Source: Allomyces macrogynus ATCC 38327 (lineage: Eukaryota > Blastocladiomycota > Blastocladiomycetes > Blastocladiales > Blastocladiaceae). Taken from it: 64,000 nt of DNA. Under the pieces are notes generated by a model that was not told where the DNA came from, did no database searches, and saw only the letters and a program-made list of their open reading frames with translations. This document shows, one piece after another, positions 52,700 through 62,358 of this stretch. The DNA is taken from NCBI GenBank assembly GCA_000151295.1, contig GG745363.1, forward strand, positions 159,929 through 223,928, given 5' to 3'. Within the stretch, counting starts at the first letter, position 1. The number at the start of each line of letters is the position of its first letter. Made by a program: the position numbers and the translations under genes.

Positions 52700-54375
52700 C
52701 ACCCCGTACCGTCGCTGACGCGCCCTCGTCTGCGGCAGAACAGCAATAACGCGGGCAAGCCCGCGCACGCCGGCACGCCCACGCACCCGGCCGATATCGA
52801 GGGCAATGAGCGATACTATGGCCTACAAAACGTACGCCGCCATTGCTCGCTTGAGCGTACTGCGATGCGATGATTTGGCACTGTCAAGCGGCGCTAACGC
52901 GACTGTGTCCGGCTCTCGGCGTAGTTTGACAACACTTGGTCCGTCCGCCCATCCACTGCCCCTGGTCGCGAGAGCTGAGCTGACGGCCACCCCCTTCCCA
53001 GCTACTGCAACTCGGTCCTCCAAGCACTCTACTTCTGCCGGCCGTTCCGCGAATCCATCCTGCACTTCCCGGCGCTGCAGTCGATTGCCGAGCTGCTGCC
53101 GTCCACGTTCACGCCAGCCGGCGAGTCCGGCGCCGACCCGGACAGCGGCAGCACCTCCGACACGGATGAGAGCGGCGGGAGCAAGTCGCCCGTCGTCAGC
53201 AGCAGCAGCCCGAACCTCTTGCGCCGACGCGCGGGCAGCAATAACAATGTTGCGACGGCGAAAAACGGGAAACCCGTGATTCAGCTGCCCAAGGGTCTGT
53301 GCGCGAAAGCGGCCATCATGGTCACGTGCAATCCGGGCGACACGCTGCTGCTGCACCCCAAGGAACTCTACTACCAGATTGCCGCGCAGAAGAAGCGCAC
53401 GGGGGTCGTGGGGCCCAAGGGGTTCTCGGACAAGGTGAAAAAAGGAGAACAGTACATTTGCGCTCGCGATTGCTCATTCCCGTGCGCTGGGTCACGCTCA
53501 CTGACTTCGGTCGCGATAGTCCTGTTCCGGTCCACGCAGCAGCAAGACGCACACGAGTTTCTCAACTACATGCTCAATGCGATTGCCGAGCTGATTCTCG
53601 CCGAGCGCAAAAGGAACGAGACCGACGACGAGGCCGGGCCGTCCACGTTGCCGGCAGGCAAAACGTGGATTCACGAGCTGTTTGAGGGCGAGCTGGCCAC
53701 CGAGATTCGGTTCTTGACGTGCGAGTCCACGACCGAGACGCGAGAGTTCTTTCTCGACCTGAGCATCGACATCGAGGCCAACTCGTCGATCGCGTCGTGC
53801 CTCTGGAACTACAGCCAGTCGGAAATGCTCTGCCACAAGGATAAGTTTTATTGCGATACGTGTGCCGGGTTGCAGGAGGCCGAGCGCATGTACGTTTTCT
53901 TTGGCGGGGCCATGACGCTCGCGGGTGGGACACGAGTTGACTGTTTTTGCATTTGGCATATTTAGGATGAAGATCAAGAAGCTGCCGCCGGTCCTGGCGC
54001 TGCACCTCAAGCGGTTCAAGTACATGTAGAATCAGCAGAAATACGTCAAGCTCATGCACCACGTCATGTTCCCGACCGAGTTGCGGCTCTTCAACCCGGT
54101 CCGTTCCTGCCTCATCGTCTCCACCTCCCCGCGCGATTCCTTGACTCACGTTTCATATTTTGCCCATGTGTGGCCACTACGTTGCGCTTGTGCTGTCCCA
54201 CGACCGGTGGCTGCTGTTCGACGACGAGTCTGTCGAGCTCGTTTCTGAGTCGCATTTGGCCAAGTTCTTTGGCGAGCCCGATGCCGACCCGCCCGGGTCG
54301 ACGGCTGCAGGGTACCTGCTGTTCTACCAAGCGCGTGGTACGTTTGCCGAGTCGGCGTGGGCCGGTCCAGGATGA
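52700..54375 (+). pseudogene. USP12/46-type deubiquitinase, damaged
   Basis: Ubiquitin-specific protease of the USP1/12/46 (fungal CreB/Ubp9) group. A start is not settled. Exon ending at 52831 carries GNERYYGLQN; a 14-nt microexon 52925-52938 encodes FDNT plus two bases of the catalytic Cys codon; exon 53002-53889 resumes YCNSVLQALYFCRPFRE, then GLCAKAAIMV, TQQQDAHEFLNYMLNAIAEL, IHELFEGELATEIRFLTCES (zinc-ribbon region) and KFYCDTCAGLQEAERM. Exon 53966 onward: IKKLPPVLALHLKRFKYM, then an in-frame TAG (54027-54029), NQQKYVKLM and FPTELRLFN. The LVAVVVH-type strand expected next is missing; no acceptor AG exists between 54103 and 54168. The catalytic His block CGHYVALVLSHDRWLLFDD, Asp and FYQAR end remain, with stop at 54373. 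Either a recent pseudogene or a locally misassembled gene. Confidence 0.82.
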
Positions 54376-55320
54376 AGCGGCTGACTGACGCTCTTGTATT
54401 TTTTAATATATTATATTTTTTAATTGTTTTTGGCGGTAGATATGCTGATGGCCGTGCGCAAACGCACCGTGACGGTGCCGCTGTCTTGATTTTGGATGGA
54501 GACACGCGCCGAGGATCCGGTCCTGTCGCGCGGCGTTGGATAATTGTACGCTGAGTCGTGCAGGACGTTACCGTGTAACATACTTTACCTGTTCATGTGT
54601 ACGCGCGCGTCACGAGCAAGTCAAAAGGAAACTTGACTTTAAAAAGCCGATCCGACCAAGCTCGCTTGGTCAGACAATCCGCTGCATCCACCCTGCTGAG
54701 CGAGTTAGCATGGCCTAAGACGGCCAGCGCTCGCTCACAGGAAGTCGTACAGTCGTGATATCACTTGACCCATGTTCATGCCCCCTCTGCTGGCTCAGTT
54801 GACTTGTGGGGTTGTATTCAAGAAGTGCAACTACCCTGCCTGGCCGCCAGATCACATCAGAGGGCCTGTTTTTGGTTTCGTGTAGAACTGAACATCGCGT
54901 CTGCTGCGAGCCCCTTTGTGGGCTCAATGCAGTGGATTGGGAGCTGATTTCGGTCAAGTTTTTGAGGCCGGGACTGGTTTTGTTATTGGCCGGATCTTCA
55001 GATGCTTCAAGACCTTGCTTCATCTTCAGATGCTTCCAGACCATCTTGCTCCATACCAAAAAGTTGCGACGGTTGTCATTTCCGCCTTTTTGCAACGCAG
55101 GTCCTCATTTCGTTGGTTTTGTCGGATGGCTCCTAGACGATAGACAGCAGCGCGATCCAAAACAAGAAGAACAACTAAATTAACCTCTGCAACTACGCTA
55201 AGTATCAACAATCTATACATGCAATCCATCACAGTCCACGTCGCGATCCGGCTCGACCGCCATCCAGAACCACTCTCCACCCGACCCCTCTTCACGCGCT
55301 GGCAACCACCGCCGCTCAGC
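54376..55320. other. Intergenic region
   Basis: About 940 bases. AT-rich just after the USP end (54400-54425). It contains the small palindrome at 54.65 kb. No gene recognised. Confidence 0.3.
54654..54671. repeat. Short 7-bp palindrome
   Basis: GACCAAG and CTTGGTC flank CTCG as a perfect stem-loop. Could be chance; no context supports a role. Confidence 0.4.
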
Positions 55321-57319
55321 TCAGACGGTTGCGTCCGGCTTCAAAATTGCGTCCACGACGCGGTTCATATTCCGCAGCACGCGCACCTCCGTCCGGGACA
55401 ATAACTCGACCACCGTCGTAAAAGTCGCGTCCGCCGCGCACTGCGTGATCCCCTTCCTCACCGCCAGATCGCGATTCGCCACTTCGTCCCCGACCGTGAC
55501 CGTCAAGAACCCACCGACAATATTGCGCATCGCCCAGTTGCGCAGAATCGAATCAAGTGTGCCGTGCGCGGTCGCGACCATGCCGCGGATCAGGGTCGTG
55601 ACCGACCGTGCCGCAGCCACTTCGCGCGCGTCGGAAATCCCGTCGATCACGACCATGTCGGGTGTGGTTTTGCACGGCCTCGAAGAGGACCTCGAATTGC
55701 TGGTCGTGATGCCGTGAAGTGATGTGTACAGAACGTTTCCGGGACCACCGACTTCACTGGACATGTCGACAACCATCACGTGGTGCCCAGCGTCGCTCAG
55801 GCGCGGTCAAGTCACGCAGAGTGTTGCTGCATGGGTGGAGAAGTGGTAGCGAGAGGTGGTGAGTGTTTGGGTCGCGTGCAAGTGAGCGAAGAGAATGGCG
55901 GCCTTCGTTTTCGGGCTTCCCCAGAATCAGCACCGACTCGCCCGCTTCCACCAGGTCCTGAACAATCTGCACGGCGCCTTGGCCCAACGGGCACCCACGC
56001 CCGATGCGAATCGTCAGTCCTACAACCTCGTTCTCGCGGCCGGCAATCCAGCTGATCCGGTGCCACATCCCTTCAATCCCGCCGTGCCAGTCCGACGACC
56101 ACGTTCGCCTGCCGTAGACAGCGTGCAAATCCGCGGCGGTCACTCCCAGCACGTCCAGGTCAATCTCGCAGAAACCAAAGTACCGCAACCAGCCGAGGTC
56201 CACAAAAAACTCGCTCAGATCCGTGTAGACGTTGGCCAGCGCCGTAACTGCGTCATGGATGTGTGGAGGGAGCAGCGCAAACAGGGCGTCAAGGTCAGTG
56301 TGGGTTGCGGCATTGACGGATTCGGCGGCGCAAGCGCCGCCTGCCGGAGAATCGGCGCTCGTCGTCGCGGCTGGCGGTTGCCATATAATGTGCTTTTGCG
56401 CCGAATCAAACCGCGCGTGCACGTGCGTGTGCCGAGGCACGCCCGGGACTGACCAACCAAGGACCAGGCAGTACTCGGCCATTGCGATCCAGCTTCTTGC
56501 GCGACGCAGCAAATCCCGCAAGTCGGTGACGAGCGCCTCCATCCGATCTACGGCGATTTGGACCATCACGACCTTGTCCGCGTATGCGAGAGCGCGGCGC
56601 CCAGGCCTGAGCTCCTGCAGGTCAGCCGTGATCCGGCGACCGAGGTCGGCAGCGGGCAGTTCGATAGCGCCAAGTACACGATCGCGGGAAGGCCTCATGC
56701 GCGGGTAATGGCGGCGATGCTCGGCACTGGATCCGTGACGCGATCGCACTGTAGCGCGGCCAGTAGCTTGGCGAGCTTCGGCGAGCGTGTCCTTGGTTGT
56801 GAGCCCACGTCGGTTGCGGAATAGCGAGCGCGCGTCGAGAATGGAGCCAACAAAAGACCTATGGGCGTAGAGCAGCAAGGCGTCGACGTGCGCATCGTGA
56901 ACGAGCAAGTGGCACATTTTCAGAATCAACCGCCGATGATTGTTTATTTCCTTCCCATCAGTCGTCTGGTCACACTCAGCGACGCGCAACCGATCTGATA
57001 TCGACGTGGAGGTGAAAGTGACCACGTTGATTCCCGAGTGGCTGATCACAGACATGGCGATGACGATTTCGACTTGGTTCACGCGCTCGGCGTCCGACCC
57101 TTCGGGCAACGACCAAATCTTGGTGCCCTCAGGCGTCAAATCGACATGGACCACACCGACCACACAGACACCGTGACAATCGTCATCCCTCGTTTCAGAT
57201 GGGATGTAGATAGCAAAGCTGGCAAGCCATCGTGGCCTTGGCCTTGGTTGGTCTCCATCTCGGTGCAAAGGTCGTGGCGAGAGTGAAGCGTGGGGGTGGC
57301 ACCATGGGGACAAGGTCAC
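55321..57319 (-). pseudogene. SpoIIIAA/Ycf45-like AAA ATPase, copy 2, P-loop lost
   Basis: Longer paralogue of the gene at 45 kb. The N-terminal part (57.3-56.3 kb) includes HVDLTPEGTKIWSLPEGSD and VDALLLYAHRSFVGSILDAR and contains at least one frame change near 56.8 kb (KLAKLLAALQCDRVTDPVP lies in another frame). The core reads YTDLSEFFVDLGWLRYFGF, LGVTAADLHAVYGRRTW, MWHRISWIAGRENEVVGLT and VQIVQDLVEAGESVLILGKP. Where copy 1 has GKPGTGKT, copy 2 has lost about eight or nine bases and reads GKPENEG, so Walker A is gone. A 2-base loss follows in the LRDLTA block. The last frame (55321-55779) keeps VVDMSSEVGGPG, PDMVVIDGISDAREV, MVATAHGTLDS and a complete C-terminus (RTEVRVLRNMNRVVDAIL). Non-functional as an ATPase. 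Confidence 0.72.
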
Positions 57320-57532
57320 TGAACTGCGCTATTTGCAGGGAGTCGCAGGCCGGTTCATCGATCAGGTTGTGGTGTGCTTAGTCTGTGCTCGCAGTCGGTG
57401 CGGGAAATATGGGCAAAGCGAGAGTGCGATCGTCCATTGATTAATTTTTGATGGGCGTCGAGCTGACGACTGACGATTGGCCGAGTGTTGACAGACGCAT
57501 CTCACGGGCAAGGCAAAGCTGATGCTCCTTTT

Positions 57533-57855
57533 CAGATTCAAAGTGGGAAAAGCATCAAGCATGTTGGAAATTGCAGGACCAAATGGGACAAAGCAAGAGC
57601 AAAGTGGGACGTTTTAGCCATTCTGGAATGTTGCAACAACAGGTGGGACATTTTAATTGCAAACTGGGACTAGAGGGCATAATTTGGGACCAAAGGAAAA
57701 ACAGTTGGGAAGGGCAAGAGAATTTGGGAAACCTGTGCTCCAAAGTGGGAAAAGCATCAAGCGTTTGGGAACAGTATGGGCCCATGTGGGATGGCCCAGG
57801 GATGAATTTGGGAAACAAGTGGTCCAAAGTGGGACTGTTCACTTCAACATGGGAC
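57533..57855. repeat. Left terminal inverted repeat with TGGGAC array
   Basis: Motif TGGGA(C/A) recurs about a dozen times on the plus strand. It matches 59482-59807 in inverse orientation in both motif spacing and intervening blocks (AAATTTGGGAAAC type, GGTCCAAAGTGGGAC). It may serve as multiple transposase binding sites. Confidence 0.8.
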
Positions 57856-58239
57856 TGTGCTGCAGTCCCCAACATTTCCTCTCCTGATGAGCAACAACCG
57901 AACCAACAGCAAGAAAAACAGGTCATGGATTCGAAATGTCTTCACGCCCAGGGCACTCCACACGGTGCACGTCCAAGAAAAAACACGCTGTGCATTCAAA
58001 ACGGTCAAAATCCGTGCCAACACTCAAAACACGCCAGCAATCAAACAGCACCTGCACCCGCACCACCTTCAGCAGCACCTGCGGCCTCCCCCATACCCGC
58101 CGCACCCGCACCCACACCCGCAGCAACCGCAGCACCAGCCGCAGGGACAGGGGCGTCGTGCGCATGACCCATCAGCTCCCCACACATGGCGGCCTGCGCC
58201 CAGCGGTTCACCTCGTGAATCCAGCCCATGGCCTGTGAT

Positions 58240-59484
58240 CTAACAGGCAGCTGCTTCGATCCGCTCTGTGATCGGGCCCCAGTCTGCTGGGTCGTTGTGC
58301 TTGAATGTCGACTTGATTGACAAGAACGCAAGCTCACAGGCATTGAGGTGCAGCGAGTACAGCAGGAGAAAGGAGAGGTGATGCCCAGCCTGCTCAAGCA
58401 CCACCGCAGCTTCATGGTTGTGGTGGAAGCGAACGTTGTCAAGGAGAATTGTCTTGAGCTGGCCTGGGCACTGCTGAGCAAGCATGTGCTTGAGGTCATG
58501 GTTGAACTGCACCAACTACATTAAGGTCACACACAAAAACGTGAGCCAACCACGCAATCCAGGAACAAGGACATGAAACTGTGCATCAGCTCCCCATTGA
58601 ACGCACTGAGCACTGCCTTGACATGAACCGCACCATACTCACCCATGCACAGGCAAAGCGACATGTTGCAGCCGCATTGCGTCAGTGTGACGTGGACAGC
58701 GTGCTGGCTGCATGGCACACACCCAAATCCATGGTGCAGGTGCAGGTTGAAGCCCAACTTGTCAAGGTACAGCACATCATGGAAGTCGTGGTGCCCAAAG
58801 AACTACTCGCACCAAATGCAGTGCTTGGCAATGTGCTCAGGGCTGTTCATGGTCACAACCTTGTGCATAAGCTGCTTGAGCACAAAATTCTCCTCACACA
58901 GGTACCACACAATCGTTTCCTTTGTCACGTCGATGTTGAACTGGTTGTAGAGCCACTGGTGCAGCTGCTCAAGTGTGAGCACTGTGTTTTCCATGACCTG
59001 GTTGAGGAGCAGGTTGCCAAGTCAGTGGGCCGCAAAACTGCACGAAAAAGTGGAGAAAGACATGGGCCTCACCCATCAAAAACTCGATGTGCTCTTCCTG
59101 CACCTTGCAGCTGCGCTCTCCACCATGTGGCTTTGGCACAAGCTTGCCAGACTCAAATTCGTTGATGATGTGCAAGACTGTCAACTTGTTCCTGACTGGG
59201 AGGAGCTGCACAATTTGCTTGACCAACAAGTTCTGCTCGAAATACATGCGGATAATCTCTTGGTGCTCCTCAGTGGTCCACTTGTGCTGGCAGCAGCTGT
59301 GGCAGTTTGGGCAAGGGGCATGTGGGTCAAACTGTGGCATGCCATCATTCTCATTGTCACCACCCTCCATCTGGTCGTCATGCACGCCCTCCATCTTGTC
59401 ATCATCATGTGCACCCTCATCCTTGTCCCCATTGATCATCATCAACAACAGCTTGACTTGGCTGAGAGAGTCCAATGCAGTCAT
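58240..59484 (-). pseudogene. DD34E transposase (IS630/Tc1-mariner superfamily), broken
   Basis: Transposase read in parts. The N-terminal frame (59484-58969) has an acidic leader, a Cys/His pair (CPNCHSCC), and a helix-turn-helix: EIIRMYFEQNLLVKQIVQLL, TVLHIINEFESGKL. After a frameshift near 59000 the second HTH follows: LLNQVMENTVLTLEQLHQWL, NIDVTKETIVWYL. An in-frame TAG near 58806 precedes the catalytic core HHDFHDVLYLDKLGFN (first Asp), FNGELMHSFMSLFLDCV, ILLDNVRFHHN (second Asp) and YSLHLNACELAF, whose Glu is 34 residues after the second Asp. A 35-nt segment near 58535 with GT and AG ends carries two stops and may be a tiny intron or an insertion. DD34E spacing and the two HTH units place it in IS630/Tc1-mariner. 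Confidence 0.8.
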
Positions 59485-59807
59485 ATTCCCAAATGGTCCA
59501 CGCCAGTCCCACTTTGGACCACTCGTTTCCCAAATTCATAGCCTGATTATCCCACTTTGGTCCATACTTCTCCCAATTTGTTGATGGATTTCCCACTTTC
59601 ATTGATGCTTGTCCCACATTGTGTTGGTAATCCCAAGCTGTTGTCAGTCGTCCCACATGATTTCCAGATATCCCAAATGATTTCGCGTTACCCCACCTGT
59701 TGCTGCAAAATCCCAGAATGGTTAAATCGTCCCACTTTGCGCTTGCCTCATCCCAGTTTGGACCCGTGATTTCCCTCATGGCTGATGCATTCCCCACTTT
59801 GAATCTG
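59482..59807. repeat. Right terminal inverted repeat with TGGGAC array
   Basis: Inverse partner of the left repeat (motif visible as GTCCCA/TTCCCA on the plus strand). The outer end is 193 bp from the ESF1 stop codon. Confidence 0.8.
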
Positions 59808-59999
59808 CAAAGTAGTATGAAGGCGGTGCGAGACACTTTGCTCCGTTCGCCTCGAGCCTTACCGCAACGGCGGCGGCCTCCTCCCAGCGGCGGGGCAATA
59901 GCGCGGGAGAATGAAATAAAAGCGAAGCGAAATCAAGTCACGCCAATTAATATACCGACCCGGCACGGACACGACGCGCCCAAGCCGATCCCCTCCATC

Positions 60000-62174
60000 T
60001 TACGCATTGCGCGGCTTCTTCCGCCGCCCAATCCCGGCCCCACCCAAGCCCTTGAGGGCGGCCGACGACTTGCGCTTGACCGCGTCCACGAGAGAGATTA
60101 GCTCGCCCATACCCTTCTTCCCCTCATCCTGGGCCCCCGCCGCGACCGACTTCCCGCCCCTCGCCGCGGCCGCGCGCTTGCGTTTCTCCGAGAGCATCTT
60201 CTGCATCCCCGGTGTGTTCTTGAAGTGCGGGTTGGTCGGATCGATCGCAAACTCGGGTTCGGCCAAGACCGACTGGAATCGAGCGTCGGCAACGTCCACC
60301 TCAAAGTGCCCCGACTCCTCAGCGAGTTCGGCTGCGTCCTCGGCGGCCATCTGCTTACGGCGCTTGGCGAGCTGCTTCTTGGCCTGTTTCTTAGCCTGCT
60401 TGACGGCCTTGGTCTCGGCAGCCGTCGGAAGCCCAGCATCGATCGCCTCGGCGTCGTCCACGTCCATGTCCTCGGCAAAGAAGGGGTCGTCGAACCCGGC
60501 CGCATCGGCACCCGCCGCGGCGGATTCCTCCTCGTCAGCGTCGGCGTCGGCGCTCTTGAACTTATCCTTGCGCTTCTGCTTGCGCTCACGCTCCTTGCGC
60601 TGGTACCGCTCAATCGTCGTCTCGTTCTCGAGCATCTTACGCTCGTCGCGGTCCTTGATCAGCTTGGCCGCCGCCTCAGACAGACCGGGCGTGAACGTGA
60701 TTTGCATGTCCCCCTCGATGTCCGAGTCCGACTCCTCGTCGTCCTTGCCGCCCTTGCCCTTGGCCTCGCCCGTCAGCCCGAGCAGTGCGCGGTACTTGGC
60801 GGCCGCATCCTCGTCGTTCTCCGACTCCGAGTCCGACGCGATATAGGCCTTGAAGTCCATGGCCTTGAGTTCGTTATACGACAACTTTTTGCGCGTGACC
60901 CGCACGCGGTCCGGATCGTCCTCGTCCCACGTCAGCTTCACGTTCGTGTGCTGCAATGCCTTGGTCTCAAACGTGTGCGGCTTGTAGTCGACGGCGACGC
61001 CCGTCGCCACGTCGCGCGGCGTATCCTCGTCAAACGACACATCGTCCGGGATAAAGCGCAGGTCAAAGAAGTTGGAGGTCGCCTCGAATTCGGCGCCGTC
61101 GCACTGCTTGAAGATCGCGGCCGCGGTCTCGACCGAATCGCACTCGACGACCGCGTAGTAGTACCGCAGTCGCTCGAGCTGGTACCGCCGCAACGCTTCG
61201 GCGTTGTAGTCTGTGTCGTCCTCTTCCTCGAGCGTCAGCGCGGGCTTCTTTTCGTCCTCGTCGTCGTCGCTCTCCTCGGCATCCATCGGCACTGGCACCG
61301 GCACGACACCCGCGATCATCGGCCCCTGCGCCTCCTCGGCGGCCATCCGCTCCTTGCCAAACTCGGACGGGTAGACGGTCACCGATTTCACGACGGCGCC
61401 CTGTGGTTTCACGGAATCAAACACCTTGTAGAGATCGTGCGCCTTGAGATGGTCCCAGTCCATGTTGACCACGGCAAACCGCGGCGTCGCTTCGCCCACG
61501 GGAATGTCGGCGCGGTCGAGGACTTCGTCAAAGAAGGCCTCGTCGGGCTCGTCGGGTAAGGCCGAGAGATCCAGCTCGTCCACGTCGAGGTCCGACTCGG
61601 ACCCAGCGTCGGACGAATCGTCGGAATCGGTGCCGGACATGGATGCCTCGCCGCGCATTTGCAGCGCGCGGCGCGCGCCAGCGGCGTCGGCATCGTCGCT
61701 GTCGGGTTCGGAATCGGACGACGAGGAACTGGATGCGGGGGGCAATGGCCTCCGGTCGGCGCGCTTCTTGCCGTCCTTCTTGGGCACTGCAGGCTGCTTC
61801 TTCTCCTTCTTGGCCACGGGCACCTTCTTCCTCTTCGGCCCCTCCTCCCCCTGGTCGCCGTCGCCCTCGTCCTCGTCCGACGACGACTGCAAATCGTAGA
61901 ACCGCGCGAGTTCGTCCGTCTTGGCCGACTTGCCAACACGGCGCCCATACTTATCGACAGCCGGCCCGTGCTCAAACTCCTTGTCGTTCTGGATCAGGTC
62001 CTTAAACCGCGCATCGACCTTGACCTTGACGTTCTTCTTTTTGATGGGCTTGAACCGCGGGTCGTTGTGGACCGCGGCGAAACGAGAGTCGGCCACGACG
62101 GCCGGGGCCGCGTCGTCGCGCGCGGCGGCGGGGCGTTTGCTGCTGGATGCGGATATCTTTTTCGAGTTGGCCAT
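60000..62174 (-). CDS. ESF1: ESF1, nucleolar pre-18S rRNA processing factor
   Basis: Nucleolar protein needed for 18S rRNA maturation in the small-subunit processome. Single intact frame of 724 residues. Landmarks: N-terminal DSRFAAVHNDPRFKPIKKKN, FKDLIQNDKEFEHGPAVDKY, GRRVGKSAKTDELARFYDL; long acidic Ser/Asp stretches; the RRM-like ESF1 core (TPRFAVVNMDWDHLKAHDLY, GAVVKSVTVYPSEFGKERM, RYQLERLRYYYAVVECDSVE, FIPDDVSFDEDTPRDVATG); WDEDDPDRVRVTRKKL; and the C-terminal NUC153 motif (DARFQSVLAEPEFAIDPTNP, HFKNTPGMQKML). Basic tail ends GRRKKPRNA. All blocks occur in the usual order; no intron. Long antisense open frames here are shadows of its GC-rich codons. Confidence 0.96.
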   Translation of the reverse strand: MANSKKISASSSKRPAAARDDAAPAVVADSRFAAVHNDPRFKPIKKKNVKVKVDARFKDLIQNDKEFEHGPAVDKYGRRVGKSAKTDELARFYDLQSSSDEDEGDGDQGEEGPKRKKVPVAKKEKKQPAVPKKDGKKRADRRPLPPASSSSSSDSEPDSDDADAAGARRALQMRGEASMSGTDSDDSSDAGSESDLDVDELDLSALPDEPDEAFFDEVLDRADIPVGEATPRFAVVNMDWDHLKAHDLYKVFDSVKPQGAVVKSVTVYPSEFGKERMAAEEAQGPMIAGVVPVPVPMDAEESDDDEDEKKPALTLEEEDDTDYNAEALRRYQLERLRYYYAVVECDSVETAAAIFKQCDGAEFEATSNFFDLRFIPDDVSFDEDTPRDVATGVAVDYKPHTFETKALQHTNVKLTWDEDDPDRVRVTRKKLSYNELKAMDFKAYIASDSESENDEDAAAKYRALLGLTGEAKGKGGKDDEESDSDIEGDMQITFTPGLSEAAAKLIKDRDERKMLENETTIERYQRKERERKQKRKDKFKSADADADEEESAAAGADAAGFDDPFFAEDMDVDDAEAIDAGLPTAAETKAVKQAKKQAKKQLAKRRKQMAAEDAAELAEESGHFEVDVADARFQSVLAEPEFAIDPTNPHFKNTPGMQKMLSEKRKRAAAARGGKSVAAGAQDEGKKGMGELISLVDAVKRKSSAALKGLGGAGIGRRKKPRNA

Positions 62175-62358
62175 GGTGTATCGTGCGGTGTGGTGTGGGT
62201 GATGTCGATGGTGGTCGGCGCGAACTGGTCGGAAGTGGTTGCGTTGTCTCTGTCACCCCCTCCCACGTGCCTCGTCGCCATCTCCATCCCCATGTCACAC
62301 ACTGCCAAAATCGCTGTTCTCCAAAACTGCTTTGCCCCGGTCCTCGTCAACCTCTTCC

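Larger units (their letters stand above)
57533..59807. mobile_element. Tc1/IS630-type DNA transposon with long inverted repeats
   Basis: A 2.3-kb element bounded by inverted copies of CAGATTCAAAGTGGG (57533 and, reversed, 59807). Both ends extend as about 320-bp imperfect inverted repeats made of a TGGGAC/TGGGAA motif recurring every 20-30 bases, with matching longer blocks such as GGTCCAAAGTGGGACT and CCATTCTGG. Between them lies a minus-strand transposase with the DD34E triad. A TA target duplication could not be confirmed at these ends. Transposase breaks suggest an inactive copy. Confidence 0.8.

Noticed and set aside
60225..61559. Long plus-strand frame opposite ESF1
   Set aside because: Antisense shadow of acidic codons; ESF1 explains the region fully.
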